From: Propionibacteriales bacterium
GTDB lineage: Bacteria > Actinomycetota > Actinomycetes > Propionibacteriales > Propionibacteriaceae
DNA length: 5,730 nucleotides
Direction: 5' to 3'
Assembly (NCBI GenBank): GCA_030453285.1
Contig: JAKDKP010000182.1
Location: forward strand, 1 to 5,730
How positions within the stretch are numbered: the first letter of the stretch is position 1; each line of letters starts with the position of its first letter. The translations under genes were made by a program, and so were the position numbers. The notes beneath the pieces were generated by a model that was given only the letters and a program-made list of their open reading frames with translations, made no database searches and was not told the DNA's origin. This document shows, one piece after another, positions 1 through 5,730 of the stretch.

Positions 1-1339
<1,339 letters not shown>

Positions 1340-1346
1340 TGTTGCT

Positions 1347-1352
1347 CTCCTC
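1347..1352 (-). promoter_or_regulatory. leuS ribosome binding site
   Basis: GAGGAG on the minus strand, 7 nt before the GTG at 1339. It decides the leuS start. Its first two bases overlap the TGA (1351-1353) of a 19-codon ORF that begins just after the attenuator. Confidence 0.8.
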
Positions 1353-1410
1353 ACGATGCTCGTCTGCACATGTCGTCCATCCTTGGGTCGCCCACCCGTG
1401 GGCCGGACAT
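1351..1410 (-). CDS. Possible 19-residue upstream ORF between attenuator and leuS
   Basis: ATG at 1410 opens a 19-residue ORF ([19 protein letters not shown]) whose TGA overlaps the leuS ribosome binding site. GGGGAGGGG, the 3' arm of the attenuator terminator, ends 7 nt before the ATG and could act as a Shine-Dalgarno when the terminator is not folded. That geometry would allow translational coupling to leuS. However, the purine run is required by the terminator anyway and the peptide has no recognisable features, so it may be chance. The ORF also contains a 5-bp hairpin at 1390-1403. Confidence 0.25.
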   Translation of the reverse strand: MSGPRVGDPRMDDMCRRAS

Positions 1411-1411
1411 G

Positions 1412-1448
1412 AAAAAACCCCTCCCCGAGCGGTCTCGGACGTGAGGGG
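1412..1448 (-). terminator. Intrinsic terminator of the leuS attenuator
   Basis: On the minus strand CCCCTC (1448-1443) pairs with GAGGGG (1423-1418). Inside this, CCGAG (1438-1434) pairs with CTCGG (1429-1425) around an ACCG tetraloop, and six T's follow (1417-1412). The T tract is on one side only, so it works for minus-strand transcription. The next gene upstream (amt) is divergent, so there is no upstream operon for it to end. It lies about 72 nt before the leuS start and about 20 nt after the leader-peptide stop, as expected of an attenuator. Confidence 0.9.
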
Positions 1449-1450
1449 CT

Positions 1451-1479
1451 GCCGCGTTGGCTGGTCTCAGCAACGCGGC
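1451..1479 (-). promoter_or_regulatory. Leader (pause-type) hairpin over the leader-peptide stop codon
   Basis: Perfect 9-bp stem: GCCGCGTTG (1479-1471 on the minus strand) with CAACGCGGC (1459-1451), with an 11-nt loop. The 5' arm is made of the Gly-Pro-Arg-Cys codons of the leader peptide and the stop codon lies in the loop, so a translating ribosome would unfold it. This matches the position of the 1:2 hairpin of classical attenuators. The stem ends 2 nt before the terminator stem begins. Confidence 0.75.
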
Positions 1480-1505
1480 CCGGTAAGGAGCAGACGCCTG
1501 TGCAT
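1467..1505 (-). CDS. Leucine-rich leader peptide of the leuS attenuator
   Basis: A 12-residue [15 protein letters not shown], with three consecutive leucine codons (CTG, CTC, CTT; 1493-1485) starting 12 nt after its ATG. Shortage of charged tRNA-Leu would stall a ribosome there, just before the 9-bp hairpin that begins within the Gly codon. CTT is normally a rarely used codon in GC-rich actinobacteria. The codons are read by at least two isoacceptors, so the sensor would be broad. No Shine-Dalgarno precedes the ATG, but a TACGAT box sits 6 nt upstream, so the transcript may begin at the A of the ATG. Classical attenuators have been predicted in front of leuS in some Streptomyces, so this kind of control has precedent. 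A longer in-frame ORF reaches back to 1658, but the short form is preferred because of the -10 box. Confidence 0.8.
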   Translation of the reverse strand: MHRRLLLTGPRC

Positions 1506-1511
1506 GGCTGC

Positions 1512-1517
1512 ATCGTA
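1512..1517 (-). promoter_or_regulatory. Candidate -10 element for the leuS leader transcript
   Basis: TACGAT on the minus strand matches the TANNNT actinobacterial -10 pattern. Six bases (GCAGCC) separate it from the leader ATG, which places the expected start site on the A of that ATG. No good TTGACA-like -35 is visible at 16-19 nt upstream, which is common in actinobacterial promoters. The position is consistent with a leaderless transcript; no other strong -10 is seen between here and amt on this strand. Confidence 0.5.
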
Positions 1518-1594
1518 GCGCACCGACTGGGTGCCCTCGTGCAGTTCCGCCCGGCCACCCCTCGTCACATGCCTGCAACACGAACGCTTGATTC

Positions 1595-1610
1595 GTGACG
1601 TCGTTGTCAC
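1595..1610. promoter_or_regulatory. Inverted repeat GTGAC-N6-GTCAC in the leuS/amt intergenic region
   Basis: GTGAC and GTCAC are separated by exactly 6 bases. The 5-N6-5 layout recalls the GlnR box of actinobacteria (gTnAC-N6-GaAAC), and GTGAC fits the first half. The second half matches GaAAC at only three of five positions. A GlnR site would make sense before an ammonium transporter gene, but the match is weak. A perfect 10-bp palindrome (GCGACGTCGC, 1620-1629) lies 10 bp further on. Confidence 0.3.
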
Positions 1611-1683
1611 ACCGACGCGGCGACGTCGCAACACCGCAGCCGCACAGTGAGGGGGCACATCGCCAACTCACCTGGCCGCCAGC

Positions 1684-1716
1684 GATCACGGGTCACTTCT
1701 TGATCACCGGTGATCA
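1684..1716. promoter_or_regulatory. Palindromic operator candidate upstream of amt
   Basis: TGATCACCGGTGATCA (1701-1716) is a perfect 16-bp palindrome ending 44 bp before the amt start. A degenerate copy, GATCACGGGTCAC (1684-1696), lies 18 bp upstream of the matching part of the palindrome, about two helical turns less a few bases. Two like-spaced dyads before a transporter gene suggest a repressor or activator site. I cannot name the protein. With no loop bases it is unlikely to act as an RNA hairpin. Confidence 0.45.
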
Positions 1717-1747
1717 GCACCCACACCACTCGCAAGACCTACCCAGC

Positions 1748-1754
1748 AAGGAGG
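1748..1754 (+). promoter_or_regulatory. amt ribosome binding site
   Basis: AAGGAGG, followed by 6 bases and GTG at 1761. This strong site sets the amt start at 1761 rather than at the in-frame GTG at 1710, which has no Shine-Dalgarno and would add 17 polar residues in front of the usual Amt N-terminus. Confidence 0.9.
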
Positions 1755-1760
1755 AGCACA

Positions 1761-3014
1761 GTGACTCCCTTGGAAGTGAATTCCGGCGACACCGCCTGGA
1801 TCCTGACGTCGGCGGCGTTGGTGCTGCTGATGACGCCCGGCCTGGCGCTGTTCTACGGCGGCATGGTCCGACGCAAAGCCGTGCTCAACATGATGATGAT
1901 GAGCTTCGCGGCCCTGGCCATCGTGTCGGTGCTGTGGGTGCTGTACGGCTACTCGATGGCTTTCGGCGACGACATCGGCTTCGGCCTGCTCGGCAACCCG
2001 TTGCAGTACTTCGGACTGACCGAGCTGCTCGCTGACGACGGTAGTTCCCTGCCCACGTTGGCTTTCGTCGGTTTCCAGGCCGTGTTCGCGGTGATCACTG
2101 TCGCGCTGATCTCGGGGGCGATCGCCGATCGGGCGAAGTTTGGCACCTGGCTGATCTTCGTCGCGGTCTGGGCCACCGTGGTGTACTTCCCGGTCGCCCA
2201 CTGGGTGTTCGACTTCGACTCCGAGGGCCACGTCGGCGGCTGGATCGCCAACCAGTTGGCCGCTATCGACTTCGCCGGCGGTACGGCCGTGCACATCAAC
2301 GCCGGCGCCGCCGCCCTGGCCCTGGCCATCGTGCTGGGACGTCGCCACGACTGGCGATCGGCCGACATGCGTCCGCACAACATGCCGCTGGTGATGCTGG
2401 GAGCGGGCCTGCTCTGGTTCGGCTGGTTCGGGTTCAACGCCGGATCGGCACTCACCGCCGGTCACACCGCTGCGTTTGCCTGGATCAACACCCTGGCCGC
2501 CGGCGGGGCAGCCACCCTCGGGTGGCTGTTCACTGAACGCATTCGTGACAAGCGTTTCTCCTCCCTCGGTGCCGCCTCCGGCATCGTCGCCGGTCTGGTG
2601 GCGATCACCCCGGCCGCCAACGCGGTCGATCCGATCGGCGCGATCCTGCTCGGACTCATCTCCGGCGTGCTCTGCTGCCTGGCGATCGGGCTCAAGTTCC
2701 GCCTCGGCTACGACGACTCCCTCGACGTGGTGGGCGTGCACCTGATCGGCGGGCTGGCCGGCACGCTGCTGATCGGGCTGCTGGCCTCTCCCGCCGCACC
2801 GGCCGGTGTGGCTGGCCTGTTGTACGGCGGCGGGCTCGACCAGTTGTGGCGTCAGGCCGTCGGCGCCGGGGCCGTGCTGATCGGCAGCTTCGTGGTCACG
2901 TACGCGATCGGCTGGGTGCTGCAACGCACCATCGGTTTCCGAGCCGATCCCGAGCACGAGGTGGCCGGGATCGACTCCTCGCATCGCGAGGATGCCTACG
3001 ATCTCGCCGATTGA
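1761..3014 (+). CDS. amt: Ammonium transporter, Amt/AmtB family
   Basis: Complete 417-residue inner-membrane channel that conducts ammonium/ammonia as a trimer, of normal length for bacterial Amt with about 11 membrane helices. Signatures: GDTAWILTSAALVLLMTPG in helix 1; FYGGMVRRKAVLN (31-43); YFPVAHWVF (142-150); the Amt signature DFAGGTAVHINAG (170-182) with pore His178; HNMPLVMLGAGLLWFGWFGFNAGSA (206-230) with the pore-gate Phe225; and DVVGVHLIGG (322-331) with the second pore His327. These correspond to the His168/His318 pair and Phe215 of E. coli AmtB. The tail after helix 11 (GFRADPEHEVAGIDSSHREDAYDLAD) keeps the cytoplasmic segment that meets PII/GlnK proteins, so regulation by PII is likely. 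No glnK follows: the next gene is convergent. NMMMM at 43-47 is a run of four Met codons in helix 2. Nitrogen control by GlnR is expected from the family, but only weak sites are visible. Confidence 0.95.
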   Translation: MTPLEVNSGDTAWILTSAALVLLMTPGLALFYGGMVRRKAVLNMMMMSFAALAIVSVLWVLYGYSMAFGDDIGFGLLGNPLQYFGLTELLADDGSSLPTLAFVGFQAVFAVITVALISGAIADRAKFGTWLIFVAVWATVVYFPVAHWVFDFDSEGHVGGWIANQLAAIDFAGGTAVHINAGAAALALAIVLGRRHDWRSADMRPHNMPLVMLGAGLLWFGWFGFNAGSALTAGHTAAFAWINTLAAGGAATLGWLFTERIRDKRFSSLGAASGIVAGLVAITPAANAVDPIGAILLGLISGVLCCLAIGLKFRLGYDDSLDVVGVHLIGGLAGTLLIGLLASPAAPAGVAGLLYGGGLDQLWRQAVGAGAVLIGSFVVTYAIGWVLQRTIGFRADPEHEVAGIDSSHREDAYDLAD

Positions 3015-3031
3015 CCCGGGTGCCAAGGTGT

Positions 3032-3069
3032 GGGGTGGAGTCGGTCAACGAGTGGCCCGGCTCCACCCC
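3032..3069. terminator. Hairpin between convergent amt and serine hydrolase genes
   Basis: GGGGTGGAG (3032-3040) pairs perfectly with CTCCACCCC (3061-3069) around a 20-nt loop, and CCAA (3023-3026) could extend it with TTGG (3070-3073). It starts 18 bp after the amt stop and covers the last codons and the stop (3045-3047) of the opposing gene. Neither side has a T tract, so it is a non-canonical, possibly bidirectional, transcription end or 3'-end stabilising hairpin. Confidence 0.5.
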
Positions 3070-4781
3070 TTGGCCACGTACGGGGCCGCGGCTTCACCGT
3101 TCAGCACCACGCGACCGGTGGCGTCGCGGACCTGCACGTCGTCGACGAGCAGGCCGCGCCCGGCGTACAAGGTGTCCTGGGTCTGCTGGATGCGCAGCAC
3201 CACCGGTTTCCCGGCGACCGGTGCGGGCAGTGTCGCCGTCACGTCCTGCCAGGCGCGCAGACCATGGGCACCGTACGGCTTCGTCTGCGCGACCCCGTCC
3301 ACACTGAACGGCGCGAAGGCGAAAGTTTTGCCGCCATCGGTGCTCACCTGGAGGCTGAACGGGTCGGAGGATTCGGTCTCGAAGAAGGCCTGCAGCTCGA
3401 CCGAGGCGGCGGTCGGCGGCAGCGCAAGATCAAGAGTGTTGGTGCTCTTGGCCGCGCGATCCGATCTCCAGAAGTCGGTGCCCTTGGCCGGCTGTACCGA
3501 CATCGCATCGGCCAGACCGGTGGCCGCGGCCTCCCGGGCCGGGTTCACGCTGCCCCACTCCCGCGAGGGATGCACCCGATTGCTGAGCAGCACGACGAAG
3601 GAGTTCGACGCGAAGTCGAGCACCAGGGAGGTGCCGGTGTAGCCGGTGTGACCCGCAGTCCGGCCAGAGGCCAGGCCGCCCATGTACCACATCTGGTCGA
3701 GCTCGAAGCCCAATCCATGTGCGTCGTCGGGGAACTCGGTGTTCTCGTTGGTGATCATCGCCGTCACCGAGTCTTCGCTGAGGATCCGCCGGCGGTCGTA
3801 CGTCCCGCCGTTGAGGAATGCCTGCGCGAGGATCGACATGTCCTTGGCGGTGGAGAAGATCCCGGCGTGACCGGCGATGCCGTCGAGGGACCAGGCGTTC
3901 TCGTCGTGCACCTGCCCCCACACCATGCCGCGATCGGGCGCGGCCTGGAACTCGGTGGCGGCAATCCGGTTGATCTTGGACGCCGGCGGGTTGTAGCCGG
4001 TGTCGACCATCCCCAGCGGTTGGGTGATGCCGTCGGTCACCAGTTGATCAAGAGGCTTGCCGCTCACCTTCGCGGCCACCTCGCCCAAGGTGATCAGGTT
4101 CAGATCGCTGTAGGTGTACGTGGAGCCGGGCGGGTTCGCCAAGCCCTGGGCCCACACCTGCTGCAGGCGCGCGGCCCGATCGGGTTCGGTCTTCCACAAG
4201 GGAATGAAGGGGGTGAAGCCGGAGGTGTGGGTCAGCAGCATCCGGATCGTGACGGCTTCCTTGCCGTTCTGGGCGAACTCCGGGATGTACGTCGCGGCCG
4301 GCGCGTCAAGATCAATCAGGCCCTTTTCCACCTGCTGCATCACCACGATGGAGGTGAACAGCTTCGACACCGATGCCATGTCGTAGATGGTGTCGGTGCC
4401 GGTTTCGATCCACTGATCACGCGGCAGTTCATCGGTGGCGTTGGCGTACCGACGCGAGAATCCGGTGGCGTTCTGCAGTACGACCTTGCCGGCGTGCCCG
4501 TACGTCAGCACGGCACCGGGATAGCGCGGGAACTTGTCCCCCGGCTTGGTCTGGGTCCAGCTCGCCACCTCGGCCCATGCCTTGTCCAACGTCGGGCCAT
4601 CCAGACCGACCTGCCTCGGCGTGCCCTCGGCGAGCTTGCGCACCTTGGCGTAGTCCGACTGAGGCCGGTCGAACCGTCCCTTGGTGATCCCGGCTTCAGC
4701 CTGACTCGGCGCCAAGCCGATCACCAGCGCTCCGGCAGCCAGGACAGCACCAGCACGCAGCCAACTCCGCATCCCATTCAC
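3045..4781 (-). CDS. Secreted serine hydrolase, beta-lactamase fold (YbbE/AmiE-like) with C-terminal beta domain
   Basis: 578-residue exported protein. Residues 1-30 form a signal peptide: Arg5 and Arg9, then a hydrophobic core AGAVLAAGALVIGLA, with likely cleavage after AEA. The catalytic domain (about 55-425) has the three serine-hydrolase motifs: SVSK at 137-140 (nucleophile Ser137, Lys140), YSD at 224-226 in YTYSDLNLITLGE, and HTG at 378-380. LLTHTSGF (182-189) and VHDENAWSLDGIAGHAGIFST (291-311) are typical of the YbbE-like branch. In B. subtilis, YbbE (AmiE) is an N-acetylmuramyl-L-alanine amidase in muropeptide rescue. Residues about 435-578 are an extra beta-rich region (VSTDGGKTF at 479-487, LLVDDVQV at 544-551) resembling jelly-roll or carbohydrate-binding modules. 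The GTG start overlaps the stop of the upstream namZ-like gene by four bases (GTGA), implying coupled translation; an in-frame ATG three codons later (4772) is the alternative. Substrate could be a muropeptide, but carboxypeptidase or esterase activity is not excluded. Confidence 0.85.
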   Translation of the reverse strand: MNGMRSWLRAGAVLAAGALVIGLAPSQAEAGITKGRFDRPQSDYAKVRKLAEGTPRQVGLDGPTLDKAWAEVASWTQTKPGDKFPRYPGAVLTYGHAGKVVLQNATGFSRRYANATDELPRDQWIETGTDTIYDMASVSKLFTSIVVMQQVEKGLIDLDAPAATYIPEFAQNGKEAVTIRMLLTHTSGFTPFIPLWKTEPDRAARLQQVWAQGLANPPGSTYTYSDLNLITLGEVAAKVSGKPLDQLVTDGITQPLGMVDTGYNPPASKINRIAATEFQAAPDRGMVWGQVHDENAWSLDGIAGHAGIFSTAKDMSILAQAFLNGGTYDRRRILSEDSVTAMITNENTEFPDDAHGLGFELDQMWYMGGLASGRTAGHTGYTGTSLVLDFASNSFVVLLSNRVHPSREWGSVNPAREAAATGLADAMSVQPAKGTDFWRSDRAAKSTNTLDLALPPTAASVELQAFFETESSDPFSLQVSTDGGKTFAFAPFSVDGVAQTKPYGAHGLRAWQDVTATLPAPVAGKPVVLRIQQTQDTLYAGRGLLVDDVQVRDATGRVVLNGEAAAPYVAKGWSRATR

Positions 4782-5730
4782 CGCGGGTAGATCAGGTAGG
4801 GCTGGCGCTTGGCCTCAAAGGCCTTTTCGTCGGGGCGCCAGGCCGCAATGATGTCCTTCGCCGATCTGCCGGCCTCGAACATCTCCTGGAAGCGCTTGGA
4901 TCCGGTGAGCAGGCCGAGCCAGCGGCCGGGGGCGTCGCCGTCCAGCGCGCGCCAGCCGAACTCGTCGTACAGGTCACGGGCAGTGGTGAACATGTGCGTG
5001 GTCACGTCGATCGAGGAGACCTTGTACGGGTCGGTGATGTGGATCTGCACGCCGCCACACACCTCGCCCTCGTTCTTGGAGAAGGTCGGGGTGAAGTACG
5101 CCTCACGGAACTCCACCCCCGGCAGACCGGACTGGTTCAACTCCTTGGCCCATCGGTGATCGACGTACGGCGCACCGAGCAACTCGAACGGCATCGTGGT
5201 GCCGCGCCCTTCGGACATGTTGGTGGCCTCGAACATCCCGGTGCCGTAGTAGAGCAGGGCGGTCGTCGTGGTCGGCATGTTCGGACTCGGCAGCACCCAC
5301 GGCAGATTCGTGTCATGGAAGAGCATGTCGGGCTTCCACGAGCGGAGTTCCACCACCTGCACCTCGTCAAGCGTTGTCCCGGCCACCGGTCCGATCAGTT
5401 CGCCGTTGAAGTAGCGGGCCAGTTCGCCGGCGGTCATCCCGTGCGCCTGGATGATCTTGTCCTTGCCGACCCCGGAGGTGAATCCGTCGGTCATCATCGT
5501 GCCGTGCACCGACCCGCCGACCGGGTTGGGCCGGTCCAGCACGATGAAGTCCTTGCCGGTCTTTGCTGCGGCGATCATCGCCTCGTACATCGTCCAGATG
5601 TAGGTGTAGAACCGCACCCCGACGTCCTGGATGTCGAAGACGATCGTGTCGACTCCGGAATCGGCGTACAGCTTGGCAAACTTGGCCGCGTTCGCCCCGT
5701 ACGCGTCATAGACAGTCACTCCGGTGCGCT
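4778..5730 (-). CDS. namZ: Exo-beta-N-acetylmuramidase NamZ-like (DUF1343, GH171), 5' end outside window
   Basis: The reading frame stays open to the right edge (RTGVTVYDAYG at the edge), so the N-terminus and probably about 80-110 residues are missing. The 317 codons shown cover most of the DUF1343 fold: VDTIVFDIQDVGVRFYTYIW, VLDRPNPVGG, HGMTAGELARYFNGE, WVLPSPNMPTTTTALLYYGTG, the family hallmark NMSEGRGTTMPFELLGAPY, then FREAYFTPTFSKNEGEVCGGVQIHITD and a C-terminal PYLIYPR. Family members such as B. subtilis YbbC (NamZ) release MurNAc from the non-reducing end of peptidoglycan fragments. The region that usually holds the EHGFRG motif with a proposed catalytic Glu lies outside, so activity cannot be judged. 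The stop overlaps the start of the serine hydrolase gene (GTGA), so the two are probably one transcript. A GTG at 5719 is inside the conserved fold and is not the true start. Confidence 0.9.
   Translation of the reverse strand, partial: RTGVTVYDAYGANAAKFAKLYADSGVDTIVFDIQDVGVRFYTYIWTMYEAMIAAAKTGKDFIVLDRPNPVGGSVHGTMMTDGFTSGVGKDKIIQAHGMTAGELARYFNGELIGPVAGTTLDEVQVVELRSWKPDMLFHDTNLPWVLPSPNMPTTTTALLYYGTGMFEATNMSEGRGTTMPFELLGAPYVDHRWAKELNQSGLPGVEFREAYFTPTFSKNEGEVCGGVQIHITDPYKVSSIDVTTHMFTTARDLYDEFGWRALDGDAPGRWLGLLTGSKRFQEMFEAGRSAKDIIAAWRPDEKAFEAKRQPYLIYPR

Noticed and set aside
1340..1510. T-box riboswitch in front of leuS
   Set aside because: No T-box bulge sequence (UGGN) with specifier loop or AG-bulge stem is visible, whereas a leader peptide with Leu codons accounts for the terminator.
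1340..1558. N-terminal extension of leuS up to 1558
   Set aside because: It would translate through the leader hairpin and terminator in a different frame from the leader peptide. The GTG at 1339 has a good ribosome binding site and gives a normal LeuRS N-terminus.
1710..1760. GTG at 1710 as the amt start
   Set aside because: It has no Shine-Dalgarno, lies inside the palindrome and adds polar residues; AAGGAGG points to 1761.
1704..3026. 440-codon open frame antisense to amt
   Set aside because: It is the shadow of a GC-rich gene: rich in His, Gln, Asp and Arg without a fold, and exactly opposite an unmistakable Amt protein.
3030..4790. 586-codon open frame antisense to the serine hydrolase gene
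   Set aside because: It mirrors the beta-lactamase-fold gene, which has a signal peptide and all three catalytic motifs. The antisense product is Gly/Arg/His-rich without recognisable domains.

Overview
The window is GC-rich DNA with GTG starts, strong GGAGG-type ribosome binding sites and little non-coding space. Together with the leucine attenuator in front of leuS, this points to a high-GC actinobacterium. A member of the Propionibacteriales is possible, but the genus cannot be read from the sequence. It looks like ordinary chromosome: I see no mobile element, CRISPR array, tRNA or rRNA.

Layout from left to right. (1) Positions 1-1339, minus strand: the N-terminal half of leucyl-tRNA synthetase (leuS), running off the left edge and interrupted by an apparent one-base frameshift near 772-781. 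(2) Positions 1340-1517, minus strand: a leuS leader region. It holds a 12-residue leader peptide with three consecutive Leu codons ([12 protein letters not shown]), a 9-bp hairpin over the leader stop codon, and a strong intrinsic terminator with six U's. The next gene upstream is divergent, so the terminator has no upstream operon to end. It is best read as a leucine-responsive transcription attenuator, possibly with a leaderless leader peptide. (3) Positions 1518-1760: the rest of the divergent leuS/amt intergenic region, with two inverted-repeat operator candidates. (4) Positions 1761-3014, plus strand: a complete Amt-family ammonium transporter, with no glnK (PII) gene directly behind it. 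(5) Around 3032-3069: a hairpin between convergent genes. (6) Positions 3045-5730, minus strand: a two-gene unit joined by a GTGA overlap. The upstream gene is a NamZ-type (DUF1343, GH171) exo-beta-N-acetylmuramidase, cut by the right edge. The downstream gene is a secreted serine hydrolase of the beta-lactamase fold with an extra C-terminal beta-rich domain. Genes of these two families also lie together in the Bacillus subtilis muropeptide-recycling cluster (ybbC/namZ and ybbE/amiE), so a role in cell-wall (MurNAc) salvage is the natural inference.

The most interesting part is the leuS leader. The leader peptide and terminator are plain, but I could not find a convincing antiterminator. A second 19-codon ORF sits between the terminator and the leuS ribosome binding site.
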